This document shows, piece after piece, positions 1 through 8,694 of a stretch of 64,000 nt of DNA. The DNA comes from Succinivibrionaceae bacterium (GTDB lineage: Bacteria > Pseudomonadota > Gammaproteobacteria > Enterobacterales > Succinivibrionaceae). How positions within the stretch are numbered: the first letter of the stretch is position 1; each line of letters starts with the position of its first letter. The stretch lies in assembly GCA_019420905.1 (NCBI GenBank), contig JAHZGH010000013.1, positions 62,001 to 126,000 of the forward strand, written 5' to 3'. The notes below the pieces were generated by a model. The model was given only the letters and a program-made list of their open reading frames with translations. It had not been told where the DNA came from and did no database searches. Position numbers and translations under genes: made by a program.

Positions 1-860
1 AATTGAGCAAGAATTGTTGTGTCATAAGCTAAATGAGTTAAAGCATTGCAAGCTTTATCAGCACATTCTTTAGCAAAATTCTCAGCCTCTTTAAGCCCTA
101 ATAACTTAGGATAAGTACTCTTATCTAAATTTTGATCCGCCCCCTGAGTTTTCCCCATAATCTCAGTATTGCCGATTACATCAAGTACATCATCCCAAAC
201 TTGAAACCCTAATCCAACGCAAGAAGCATAATCATCCAAATATTTAAGCGTATGCTCATCAGCATTAGCTGCTACCGCTCCTAAAGCTACCGCAGCTTTA
301 ATCAAAGCTCCGGTTTTTTTTGAATGCAAGAGCTTTAATTCATCTAAATTTATACTCTTATGCTCAGACTCAAGATCTATAGCTTGTCCACCACACATGC
401 CTCTATACCCTGCGCCTTTAGCTAAGATGTGCATCAAGGTTGCTGTCTTAATAGGATCAAAGCCGCTATTAGGATCAGAAATAAATTCAAAACCTAATGA
501 CTGCAGAGCATCTCCAGCTAGTAAAGCCGTAGTCTGACCAAATTTACAATGAACAGTCGGCTTTCCACGACGCAATTTATCATTGTCCATTTCTGGCATA
601 TCATCATGGATAAGGGAATAAGCATGAATACATTCAATTGCAGCTGCTGCATAGTCCAAAACTTCAAGCTTTTGTCCTAGAGCAAGACCTGTTGCGTAAA
701 CTAATAAAGGTCGTGATCGCTTACCGCCTAAAAGTAAGCCATAGCGCATAGCCTCTTTAAGTTTTAACGCATCATCATCAAATTTAGCTAGGTAAGCATC
801 CATAAAGGACGTAACTCTATTTTGAACCAATGGAGCAAATTCTTGTAAAGATTGCATCAT
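1..860 (-). CDS. ispA: Farnesyl diphosphate synthase (3' end cut by window edge)
   Basis: Prenyltransferase that condenses IPP with DMAPP and then GPP to give farnesyl diphosphate for quinone and undecaprenyl lipid synthesis. The reverse strand from position 860 reads open for 286 codons to the left edge, so only about a dozen C-terminal residues are missing compared with the usual ~299. The first Asp-rich motif DDMPEMD is at residues 86-92, followed by an RRGKPT stretch. The second Asp-rich motif is FQVWDDVLD, where the family normally has Gln rather than Trp before the DD. The ATG overlaps the xseB stop as ATGA, so the two genes are translationally coupled. It is the last visible gene of pheS-pheT-xseB-ispA. 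In many gammaproteobacteria dxs follows, which would lie outside this window. Confidence 0.95.
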   Translation of the reverse strand, partial: MMQSLQEFAPLVQNRVTSFMDAYLAKFDDDALKLKEAMRYGLLLGGKRSRPLLVYATGLALGQKLEVLDYAAAAIECIHAYSLIHDDMPEMDNDKLRRGKPTVHCKFGQTTALLAGDALQSLGFEFISDPNSGFDPIKTATLMHILAKGAGYRGMCGGQAIDLESEHKSINLDELKLLHSKKTGALIKAAVALGAVAANADEHTLKYLDDYASCVGLGFQVWDDVLDVIGNTEIMGKTQGADQNLDKSTYPKLLGLKEAENFAKECADKACNALTHLAYDTTILAQ

Positions 861-1093
861 TGCTCGCTCTCCTCATTGTCTGACGATGGAACCGGCATTG
901 TTTTTGTACGTACCAGTTCCACCTTTTGCGTCATCTCATCAAGGGTTTTACGACAAGATAGCGCTAACTGCATGCCCTCAGCATAAGCGTTAATAGCTTC
1001 ATCTAAATTTAATTGACCGCTCTCAAGCTTTGAGGTTAACTCTTCGAGCTGTTTTAAACGATCCTCTAATGAGGACATGCGTTTCTTTGTCAT
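857..1093 (-). CDS. xseB: Exodeoxyribonuclease VII small subunit
   Basis: Small subunit of ExoVII, the ATP-independent single-strand DNA exonuclease; several copies bind the large XseA subunit, which is not in this window. The 78 residues have the family pattern: a short basic start, LEDRLKQLEELTSKLESG, then the helix with LDEAINAYAEGMQL. The length matches the family (~80). An AAGGA ribosome site lies 6 nt before the ATG. The gene starts 15 nt after pheT and its stop overlaps the ispA start. The xseB-ispA pairing is standard; having pheST immediately upstream is less usual and suggests one long transcript. Confidence 0.93.
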   Translation of the reverse strand: MTKKRMSSLEDRLKQLEELTSKLESGQLNLDEAINAYAEGMQLALSCRKTLDEMTQKVELVRTKTMPVPSSDNEESEQ

Positions 1094-1108
1094 ATTATTC
1101 CTTCTAAA

Positions 1109-3490
1109 TTAGGAACGTAGAGTAGCGCCTAATTCCTTATTGCAGGCTTTAACAATATCCTCTACTAAAGCATCAGTTTGTTTATCTTCTAAAGTTCTAT
1201 TTGGATCTTGAACAATAACGCCTAATGCAATACTGCGCTTATCCTCACCTAAAAACTCGCCTTCAAAGACATCAAAAATTACAACCTGCTTTACTAAACT
1301 TCCTCCAATCTTACGGATTAGTGAGCATAAATCAGCTGCTTTAACATCTTTGTTAACTACAAAGGCCAAGTCTCGTCTTACCGCAGGGAATTTAGAAATA
1401 TCTTCATACACAGGAACCTTACGCTTGCAAATTGCCTCACACTTAATTTCAAAAACAGCCACGGACTGTTTGATACCTAGTTCCTTTTGTGCATGAGGAT
1501 GCAACATTCCCACATATCCTACACACTCGCCATTTAAGTAAATATCAGCACTTTGTCCAGGATGTAAGGCCTGATTACTACTGCGGCGGAATTCAAAATC
1601 CTGAGCCTTACAAGTAATGCCTAATATATTTTCTACATCACCTTTGATATCAAAGAAATCTACACTATGAGCATTTTGATTCCATGATTCTTCATTTACT
1701 GTACCTACAGCTACGCCAGCTACCATACGCTCCTGCAATACGCCATTTTCTGCATCAGGACAAATAATATAGCGTAAGCCTTGCTCAAATAAACGAATAC
1801 GTTTCTGCTGACGGTTTAAATTATAGCGGCAGGCTAAAATTAGACCAGGAACTAAGCTTGTGCGCATAGCTGAGAGCTCAGGAGAAATTGGCATGGTTAA
1901 CATTAAAGGCTTAATGTCAGAAAAAACCTTTAATACCTGAGGATCGGTAAAAGAATAAGTAATGGCTTCGTTATATCCTAAAGATACTAAAGCATTCTGA
2001 ATCATACGATCAGAAACAGTCTCTTCAGTATCATGGACCATATCTAAGGTACTTACCGGGACAGAATTTGGAATATTGTCATAACCATACATACGAGCAA
2101 CTTCTTCTATTAAGTCCTCTTCAATGGCAATATCAAATCTAAAAGAAGGTGAAACTGCCTCAAAGCCTCCCTCAACAGACTTAGGATGCATACCTAAATG
2201 AGTAAGGATAAACTCTACCTTAGATACAGGAATATCAATACCTAAAACTTTCTTTAAATGAGACATGCGTAAAACAATAGGCTCATGCTTAGGAAGATAT
2301 TCGCAAGCAACTTCCTCATGAATTGGACCTGCTTTACCGCCGGCAATATTCAATAATAAGGCTGTAGCTCTCTCCATTGCACGTCTTTGACCTTCATGAT
2401 CAACACCTCGTTCAAAACGATGAGATGCATCTGTATCTAAACCATACTGACGAGCTCGGCCTTTAATGGCATCTGGAGAAAAGAACGCTGATTCTAATAC
2501 AACATCAGTAGTATTTTCATCAATACCAGAATTAGCCCCACCAAAAATACCGGCAATACCAACAGCTCCTTGTGAATCTGCAATTACCAGAGTATTTTCA
2601 GCTAACTTAATTTCTTCTCCTGAAAGCACAGTCAAAAGCTCATCTTTATGAGCTTTACGTACGATCAATTCATCATGAATCTTATTTAAATCAAAGGAAT
2701 GTAAAGGCTGGCTATATTCTAGCATTACATAATTAGTAACATCCACAATTGGAGAGACTGACCTAATACCGCAACGACGCAGTCTTTCAGTCATCCATAT
2801 AGGACTTTTAGCCTTTTGATTAACACCGCGAATGATACGGCTTAAATAACGAGGACAAGCTTCCTTATCTTCTACTGTTACCTTCATGGTATCAGTAATT
2901 TCACTTTTAATAGCAGGAACTTCTTTTTCCACAAATTCCTGACCAATTAAAACTGCCGCTTCACGAGCAATACCATAAATACCCAAACAATCAGGACGAT
3001 TAGTCGTTAGGTCTACATCTATAATACTGTCATCTAAATGGAAATATTCGTGAACATCCATTCCGATAGGAGCATCTTCAGGTAATTCAATAATACCATC
3101 AGACTCCTCAGCCATACCTAATTCTTTATAAGAACAAAGCATGCCATTAGACTCAACGCCACGAAGCTTTGCCTTTTTTATATGTAAGCCATTTACATGA
3201 GCCCCAATCTGAGAAAAACAAACCTTTAAGCCTTCGCGACAATTATGAGCACCGCAAACGACCTGAATTAACTCACCAGACCCATCATCAACTAAGGTAA
3301 CATGCATGTGGTCAGAATCTGGGTGATCTTTACAAGATACAACTTTAGCCACAACTACATGATCAAAATCACCACATGGAGCTTTAACAGAATCAACCTC
3401 TAGACCTGCCATTGTTATTTTATCAGCAAGATCTTGTGCACTTAAGGAATTTGGGACCCACTCATCTAACCATTTTTTATTAAATAACAT
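1109..3490 (-). CDS. pheT: Phenylalanine--tRNA ligase beta subunit
   Basis: Beta chain of the alpha2-beta2 phenylalanyl-tRNA synthetase, which contributes tRNA binding and editing. The 793 residues match the bacterial long form. An EMAP-like tRNA-binding domain occupies roughly residues 40-150 (VVAKVVSCKDHPDSDHMHV, then VVCGAHNCREG). The B3/B4 editing region follows, with TTNRPDCLGIYGIAREAA and the SHRFERGVD motif. B5 is around 400-475, and the C-terminal FDX-ACB anticodon-binding domain includes FPAVRRDLAFVV. The gene lies 30 nt downstream of pheS. No defect is visible. Confidence 0.97.
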   Translation of the reverse strand: MLFNKKWLDEWVPNSLSAQDLADKITMAGLEVDSVKAPCGDFDHVVVAKVVSCKDHPDSDHMHVTLVDDGSGELIQVVCGAHNCREGLKVCFSQIGAHVNGLHIKKAKLRGVESNGMLCSYKELGMAEESDGIIELPEDAPIGMDVHEYFHLDDSIIDVDLTTNRPDCLGIYGIAREAAVLIGQEFVEKEVPAIKSEITDTMKVTVEDKEACPRYLSRIIRGVNQKAKSPIWMTERLRRCGIRSVSPIVDVTNYVMLEYSQPLHSFDLNKIHDELIVRKAHKDELLTVLSGEEIKLAENTLVIADSQGAVGIAGIFGGANSGIDENTTDVVLESAFFSPDAIKGRARQYGLDTDASHRFERGVDHEGQRRAMERATALLLNIAGGKAGPIHEEVACEYLPKHEPIVLRMSHLKKVLGIDIPVSKVEFILTHLGMHPKSVEGGFEAVSPSFRFDIAIEEDLIEEVARMYGYDNIPNSVPVSTLDMVHDTEETVSDRMIQNALVSLGYNEAITYSFTDPQVLKVFSDIKPLMLTMPISPELSAMRTSLVPGLILACRYNLNRQQKRIRLFEQGLRYIICPDAENGVLQERMVAGVAVGTVNEESWNQNAHSVDFFDIKGDVENILGITCKAQDFEFRRSSNQALHPGQSADIYLNGECVGYVGMLHPHAQKELGIKQSVAVFEIKCEAICKRKVPVYEDISKFPAVRRDLAFVVNKDVKAADLCSLIRKIGGSLVKQVVIFDVFEGEFLGEDKRSIALGVIVQDPNRTLEDKQTDALVEDIVKACNKELGATLRS

Positions 3491-3520
3491 AATCTTTTAA
3501 CTTCCAAATTTTATGCTGAT

Positions 3521-4504
3521 TTAGGCAAACTGTTTTAAGAAACGCAGATCGTTTTCAAAGAAAGCGCGCAGATCATTTACACCATAACGCAACATAGTCA
3601 AACGCTCAACGCCCATACCAAAGGCATAACCAACATAACGATCAGTGTCAATGCCGACATTCTTAAGTACGTTAGGATGAACCATACCACAGCCTAAAAC
3701 CTCTAGCCACTTGCCACCCTTACGTCTTAAATCAACTTCAGCTGAAGGTTCAGTAAAAGGGAAGTAAGAAGGTCTAAAACGCACCTCTAATTCTTCCTCA
3801 AAGAATTTAAGTAAAAACTCATTTAAAACACCCTTAAGCTCTGCAAAAGAGGTATGTTCTTCAACTAACAATCCCTCAACTTGGTGGAACATAGGAGTAT
3901 GAGTCATATCATAGTCATTACGATACACTCTACCAGGAGCGATAATACGGATAGGAGGCTGCTGCTTCTCCATAGTACGTACCTGAACTGAAGAAGTCTG
4001 AGAACGCAGCAGCAAACCATTTTCTACCATAAAGGTATCATGAGAAGCACGAGCTGGATGGTTTGGAGGTAAATTTAAAGCATCAAAATTATGGTAATCA
4101 TCTTCAATCTCTGGGCCGCCAACAACGCTAAAACCCATAGACCCAAAAATTTCCTTAATACGCTCAATAGTGCGACTAACCGGATGAATGTTACCTGAGG
4201 CCTGGCGACGACCAGGTAAAGTAATATCTACAGTTTCGCTCTTAAGTTTCTCTGCCATAAGGGCAGATTCAATTGCTTCACGACGAGCCTCAATAGCTGC
4301 AATTACAGCTTGTTTGGCTTCATTGATAATAGCGCCTCGCTGAGGGCGTTCCTCGGCTGAAAGTTTACCTAACTCGCGCATAAAAGCAGCGAATTCACCT
4401 TTTTTGCCTAAAAAATTGACTCTGACGGCATCTAATTCCTGTAAATTCTGTGCATTGGAGGCTGCCGCCACGCCGTTGTTTTTGGCTTCTTCTAGTTTGT
4501 CCAT
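3521..4504 (-). CDS. pheS: Phenylalanine--tRNA ligase alpha subunit
   Basis: Catalytic alpha chain of phenylalanyl-tRNA synthetase, a class II aminoacyl-tRNA synthetase. The 327 residues equal the usual length. An N-terminal coiled-coil arm for tRNA binding covers about the first 90 residues. The class II core follows: HPVSRTIERI, MGFSVVGGPEIEDDYHNFDALNLP, HPAR, then motif 2 around GRVYRNDYDMTHTPMFHQVEG and motif 3 GMGVERLTMLRYGV. It is the first gene of the pheST-xseB-ispA cluster, with a ~155-nt leader from a predicted promoter. Confidence 0.97.
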   Translation of the reverse strand: MDKLEEAKNNGVAAASNAQNLQELDAVRVNFLGKKGEFAAFMRELGKLSAEERPQRGAIINEAKQAVIAAIEARREAIESALMAEKLKSETVDITLPGRRQASGNIHPVSRTIERIKEIFGSMGFSVVGGPEIEDDYHNFDALNLPPNHPARASHDTFMVENGLLLRSQTSSVQVRTMEKQQPPIRIIAPGRVYRNDYDMTHTPMFHQVEGLLVEEHTSFAELKGVLNEFLLKFFEEELEVRFRPSYFPFTEPSAEVDLRRKGGKWLEVLGCGMVHPNVLKNVGIDTDRYVGYAFGMGVERLTMLRYGVNDLRAFFENDLRFLKQFA

Positions 4505-4869
4505 TGATTGTTACCAAGTAAACTGAGGGCACCATTGCCCAAAAAGATGATCAAAGTCTGTGTGCAAAACACAACTATTTTACCTGCAGAAAGGTTTTAC
4601 CTGTAAATAAGCAAACTTTATAAAATCCTTGAAACTGCAGGCGTAAAGATCAAATATTTAATTTAGCATTATTGCATGATCTTATACTTCTGACAATTTT
4701 TTTAAATATTGCTCTTATGAGATACAGCCTTGTTTTAAGCAAAATGCATTGAATAATATATAATTACAGATGTTATATTCGTTTTTTAAGAAATTTAAAT
4801 TCTTTTGTGATTAAATTTTAAGATTTAGCTAAAATGAGCGATTAAATATTGCTAATTTAGGATTTCATA
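4505..4869. other. Divergent intergenic region, pheS / lolC
   Basis: 365 bp between two divergent transcription units. Towards pheS it holds a predicted sigma-70 promoter (listed separately) and a leader with two inverted repeats: CCTGCAG/CTGCAGG arms near 4582-4641, and GGGCA/TGCCC arms at about 4529-4542. No Phe-rich leader peptide is seen. Towards lolC the region is very AT-rich. An AGGA site at 4859-4862 precedes the GTG start of lolC by 7 nt. Confidence 0.6.
4668..4696 (-). promoter_or_regulatory. Predicted sigma-70 promoter for pheST
   Basis: On the minus strand TTGTCA (4696-4691) and AATAAT (4673-4668) are separated by exactly 17 nt. The start point would be near 4660, about 155 nt upstream of pheS. 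The call rests on consensus match alone. Confidence 0.4.
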
Positions 4870-6048
4870 GTGTTTTTATTTCATCCTCTAGAGCTGTCTA
4901 TTGCCGTACGTTGTAGTTTCTCTCATAGCTCACACAAATTTGCTTCATTTGTAGCCTTATTAGCCACTATAGGCATCACCATAGGAGTTGCCGCTTTAAT
5001 AGTAGTTTCTTCAATCATGGGAGGATTGCAAAATCGTCTAAAAGATGCAGCGCTCTCTTCTACAGCTCAGCTTATAGTTGAAGCTCCTTTCTCTGAGGCA
5101 GCCAAACTATTAAATCTACCCCATGTAATTGCATATGCCCCCTTCATCAGATCTGAGGTTTTATTACAAGGCGGCAGCGGCATATTACTTGTAAATATAC
5201 AAGGAATAGATATTGATAAAATTGTTTTAAAAAAAGGATATACAAAAGAACAATTGAACTTATTGAATATCCCCAAGAAAAACAGTTATGCTCTGAATGC
5301 CCAGACACAAATATTCTTAAAACTAAATCTTCTTTTAGGTCAAGATGTACGCCTTATCAGTACGCAAAATGCTCGATATACTCCAATAGGACTCGTTCCT
5401 TCACAAAGAATTTTCAGCCTAACTGATTATTTTCCCTCAGTAAATAGCAGCATCATTCCTGAAGCTTATGCTAACTATGAAGATGTAAGACGACTATTGC
5501 GCTATAAAGAACCTCCTCAGACTTTAAGATTATGGCTCGATGACCCTTTCTTAATTGAAGATACTGTTGCAGCTCTTGAAAAAATGCAACTTAGTTTTAG
5601 TGACTGGCGCGACAGCCTTGGAGAATTTTTTAAAGCCGTAGCTTTAGAAAAACTCTCTATGTCCATTATGCTCACCTTGATAATTTTAGTTGCGGCATTC
5701 AATATTCTCTCAGCTTTAACTATGACTGTAGCTTCAAGACTTACTGATATAGCTATATTTAAAACCCTTGGACTTAAAAGCATACGCATTTTAAAAATCT
5801 TCTTATTTATGGGAGTTTCTTATGGTTTTATTGGCTCTACTCTAGGAACCATCATAGGCATCCCTGCAACATACGGGGTAGCTTATCTTTTTAGTTTAAG
5901 TCTTAATAGCTCTCTGCCAGTTAATATTGATTTATTTAATATTTTTATGATTTTTTCAGGAAGCTTAACCATAAGCATAATCTGTACACTATATCCTGCC
6001 ATTCGTGCAGCCATAACAGATCCTGTTACTCATCTCTCGCGAGGATAA
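4870..6048 (+). CDS. lolC: Lipoprotein-releasing ABC transporter permease LolC
   Basis: Inner-membrane permease of LolCDE, which extracts outer-membrane lipoproteins and passes them to LolA. The 392 residues have one N-terminal membrane segment (about 25-46, with the motif TIGITIGVAALIVVSSIMGG), a periplasmic MacB/LolC-type domain, and three C-terminal FtsX-type segments including a stretch around FNILSALTMTVASRLTDIAI and KTLG. The start is GTG, supported by AGGA 7 nt upstream. Three nucleotides separate it from lolD. LolC and LolE are paralogues; this one is called LolC because it comes first, as in E. coli lolCDE. Confidence 0.9.
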   Translation: MFLFHPLELSIAVRCSFSHSSHKFASFVALLATIGITIGVAALIVVSSIMGGLQNRLKDAALSSTAQLIVEAPFSEAAKLLNLPHVIAYAPFIRSEVLLQGGSGILLVNIQGIDIDKIVLKKGYTKEQLNLLNIPKKNSYALNAQTQIFLKLNLLLGQDVRLISTQNARYTPIGLVPSQRIFSLTDYFPSVNSSIIPEAYANYEDVRRLLRYKEPPQTLRLWLDDPFLIEDTVAALEKMQLSFSDWRDSLGEFFKAVALEKLSMSIMLTLIILVAAFNILSALTMTVASRLTDIAIFKTLGLKSIRILKIFLFMGVSYGFIGSTLGTIIGIPATYGVAYLFSLSLNSSLPVNIDLFNIFMIFSGSLTISIICTLYPAIRAAITDPVTHLSRG

Positions 6049-6051
6049 ATT

Positions 6052-6729
6052 ATGCAAGAGATTTTATTAAAAGCTCGTAAAGTCTGTCGTACATATACAG
6101 AAGGTTCTGTAAAGACAACCGTCCTACATGACGTAAATATTGATATCTATGCAAATGAGATCACTGCTATTATTGGCAAATCAGGCTCTGGGAAAAGCAC
6201 ACTGCTACACATTTTAGGAACTCTTGACAGTCAATCAGAAGGCGATATAACTTTTGATAAAATTAATTTAAAAGATCTTTCTTCTTCTCAAAAGGCTCAC
6301 TTTAGAAATAAAAGTCTAGGCTTTGTCTATCAGTTTCATCATCTCTTAGGTGATTTTACTGCTCTTGAAAATGTTATGATGCCTCTTATCATCGCAAAAA
6401 ATCCTATTGATAAAGCAAAAGAAAGAGCTCGCGAATATCTTATCAAAGTAGGACTTGAGCATAGATTAAACTACAAACCATCAGAAATGTCAGGCGGCGA
6501 AAGGCAAAGAGTCGCTATTGCCAGAGCAATGGTAAATCATCCAAAACTCATCCTTGCAGACGAACCCACAGGCAATTTAGATGCAAATAATGCCAAAGCT
6601 GTCTTTGATCTTTTTTTAAATCTTGCCCATAGCGAACATACTGCCGTAGTTATGGTAACTCATGATGAATCCTTAGCTCAAAGGTGTGATCGCATTTATA
6701 CCATTGAGGATGGGCGTATAAATGTTTAA
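6052..6729 (+). CDS. lolD: Lipoprotein-releasing ABC transporter ATPase LolD
   Basis: Cytoplasmic ATPase that powers lipoprotein release by LolCDE. The 225 residues carry Walker A GKSGSGKST at 42-50, the Q-loop with the LolD-typical YQFHHLLGDFTALENVMMP, the signature MSGGERQRVAIARAM, Walker B LILADEPTGNLD and the switch histidine in VMVTHD. Its last 8 nt overlap the start of lolE, so translation of the two is probably coupled. Confidence 0.96.
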   Translation: MQEILLKARKVCRTYTEGSVKTTVLHDVNIDIYANEITAIIGKSGSGKSTLLHILGTLDSQSEGDITFDKINLKDLSSSQKAHFRNKSLGFVYQFHHLLGDFTALENVMMPLIIAKNPIDKAKERAREYLIKVGLEHRLNYKPSEMSGGERQRVAIARAMVNHPKLILADEPTGNLDANNAKAVFDLFLNLAHSEHTAVVMVTHDESLAQRCDRIYTIEDGRINV

Positions 6730-7966
6730 ATTTCAAAATCTAAAAATAGCTCTGCGTTTTTTACGTTCTAAGCGCTATGGAGCTCTGGCAAGATTCATGT
6801 CTATAGCATCTACCACAGGAATTGCTTCTGGTGTTTGTGCTTTAATTATTGGCATTTCCGCCATGAATGGCTTTGAATATGAATTGCATAATCGTGTTCT
6901 TTCATTAATTCCCGCAGCAACTATAAACTCTCAGGAAAGTGAATTTAATCATCTTGAAGAGAACTTACATGTTTTATTACATACTTCAGGTATTGTTGCC
7001 GCAGCGCCTACAGTAACTTTAGAAGGAGTGTTCTCTAAAAATCAAAATTTTGCCCCTTCAGCTATTGTAGGTATAGATCCCAAGCTTGAAAAGAATGTTA
7101 TTGATTTAGAGCGCTTTATGAGCTGTTCAGTTGATAATCTCAATGTAAATGACGATACTTTTCCTATTATTATCGGCAACAGCATATTAAAAAAATTAAA
7201 TCTGCAAATAGGAGATTTCGTAGATCTAATTACTATTGATAAAAGTTCAAATGAAAATCCTTTAAGCAAACCTTCTAATGCCACATTTAAAATTGTAGGA
7301 GTAATAAAAACTGGCGGACAAATTGATTCTACCTTAGCTTTTACACATATAGATAAGGCTGTTTCTTTAGCATCATTAAAAGCTCCTAACAGCATTCATA
7401 TTAAAACGCAAAATATGATGAACGTGGAAAAAACTTTAAGTCCTGCTTTACCAAAATTAAAAGATTTTGTAACAGTAAGTACATGGATGACAAGTCAAGG
7501 CAAGCTATATAATGATATTCAACTTATTCGCAATATAATGTATCTAGCTATGATCTTAGTAATGGCTGTAGCGTGCTTTAATATTATCTCTAATCTCATA
7601 ATGTCAGTAAGTGAAAAGAGTCGTGAAATCGCTATCTTACTTACCATGGGAATGACTAGAGGACAGATTATAAAAATATTTACACTAATGGGAGTTCTTT
7701 CTGCATTAAAAGGTACAATTATAGGATTAGTTTTAGGCTGTTCTTTAGCTCTTTTCATTACACCTATTACAAGTAATTTCGAAAAATATTTTGGCTTTGA
7801 ACTTTTAAACGAAAATATATATTTTATTAATTTCATTCCATCATATTTATCTCTTGTCGATGTACTTTTAATAACCTGCTGCTCCCTAGTAATGAGTCTT
7901 TTAGCTGCACTTTACCCAGCTTATAAAGCATCACGTATTGACCCTGCTTCTGAGCTAAGTTTATAG
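6722..7966 (+). CDS. lolE: Lipoprotein-releasing ABC transporter permease LolE
   Basis: Second permease of the LolCDE exporter. The 414 residues repeat the LolC layout: a cytoplasmic start FLRSKRYGALARFMSIASTTGIASGVCALIIGISAMNGF leading into membrane segment 1, a large periplasmic domain, then three membrane segments with FNIISNLIMSVSEKSREIAILLTMGM. The ending KASRIDPASEL is typical of FtsX-type permeases. Having both LolC and LolE shows the asymmetric gammaproteobacterial system, not the single LolF type. No strong terminator follows; only a weak AACTTA/TAAGTT hairpin is seen near 7990. Confidence 0.93.
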   Translation: MFKFQNLKIALRFLRSKRYGALARFMSIASTTGIASGVCALIIGISAMNGFEYELHNRVLSLIPAATINSQESEFNHLEENLHVLLHTSGIVAAAPTVTLEGVFSKNQNFAPSAIVGIDPKLEKNVIDLERFMSCSVDNLNVNDDTFPIIIGNSILKKLNLQIGDFVDLITIDKSSNENPLSKPSNATFKIVGVIKTGGQIDSTLAFTHIDKAVSLASLKAPNSIHIKTQNMMNVEKTLSPALPKLKDFVTVSTWMTSQGKLYNDIQLIRNIMYLAMILVMAVACFNIISNLIMSVSEKSREIAILLTMGMTRGQIIKIFTLMGVLSALKGTIIGLVLGCSLALFITPITSNFEKYFGFELLNENIYFINFIPSYLSLVDVLLITCCSLVMSLLAALYPAYKASRIDPASELSL

Positions 7967-8092
7967 AGGCTATACAGATAGAAACTTAACTTGTAAGTTC
8001 ATTTAACCTTTTTCAATTTAAAGCTTAATTTTTATTATGATAATAAAACCTAAAAAATTTTTTATAATAAAAAATTAAAATAAGGAATATAT

Positions 8093-8644
8093 ATGAAAAA
8101 AGCTCTAGTTATTTATGCAAACGGCTCTGAGGACATGGAAGTAACTGCTATAACCGATGTTCTTTCTCGAGGTAATGTTTCTGTTACAAAAGCTGCTGTA
8201 ACTGATAATGGCTGTACTGTATCCTTAGCACATGGAACTACTGTAATCTGCGACAAAAATATTTTAGATTGTAAAGATGATTATGACGTCATTGCTATTC
8301 CCGGAGGATTAACAGGCTCTGAAAATTGTCGTGATTGCGATCTTCTAATCTCCATGCTAAAAAAACAAAAGCAAGAAAAGCGTCTTATTGCGGCTATTTG
8401 CGCTGCTCCTGGATTTGTTTTAGCTCATCATGGTCTCATTAGTGATGAAAAAGCAACTGGCTATCCTGGATGCGCTGATAATATAAAAAACTATACCAAT
8501 AAAAGTGTAGAAATTTCTGACGATCATTTAATCATCACAGGCAAAGGCCCTGCTTTCGCCATAGATTTTGCCTTAGCAATTCTTAAAGAATTACAAGGTG
8601 AAAACTGCATGCAGCAAGTTGCTAAAGGCATGCTTTTAATTTAA
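8093..8644 (+). CDS. yajL: DJ-1/PfpI family protein, YajL type
   Basis: Member of the DJ-1/ThiJ/PfpI superfamily. E. coli YajL (~196 residues) is a stress-related chaperone and proposed deglycase. The 183 residues have the elbow cysteine C103 in AAICAAPGFVLAHHGL and the conserved acidic residue in GSEDMEVTAI. The alpha/beta core includes DVIAIPGGLTGSENCRD and KATGYPGC. Single-gene unit with its own AAGGA ribosome site about 9 nt before the ATG, ending at a strong hairpin shared with thiI. Cysteine-nucleophile relatives differ in substrate, so the biochemical role is less sure than the family. Confidence 0.85.
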   Translation: MKKALVIYANGSEDMEVTAITDVLSRGNVSVTKAAVTDNGCTVSLAHGTTVICDKNILDCKDDYDVIAIPGGLTGSENCRDCDLLISMLKKQKQEKRLIAAICAAPGFVLAHHGLISDEKATGYPGCADNIKNYTNKSVEISDDHLIITGKGPAFAIDFALAILKELQGENCMQQVAKGMLLI

Positions 8645-8660
8645 GAATAAATCTATAAAA

Positions 8661-8691
8661 ATTTAAGGCTAGCTTAATGCTAGCCTTAAAT
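8661..8691. terminator. Bidirectional terminator between yajL and thiI
   Basis: A perfect 13-bp stem (ATTTAAGGCTAGC against GCTAGCCTTAAAT) encloses a 5-nt loop and is flanked by an A-run on one side and a T-run on the other. It serves both converging genes. Confidence 0.9.
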
Positions 8692-8694
8692 TTT

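Noticed and set aside
4505..4660. pheM-like Phe leader peptide for attenuation.
   Set aside because: No start codon followed by Phe-rich codons and no T-run hairpin in the leader.
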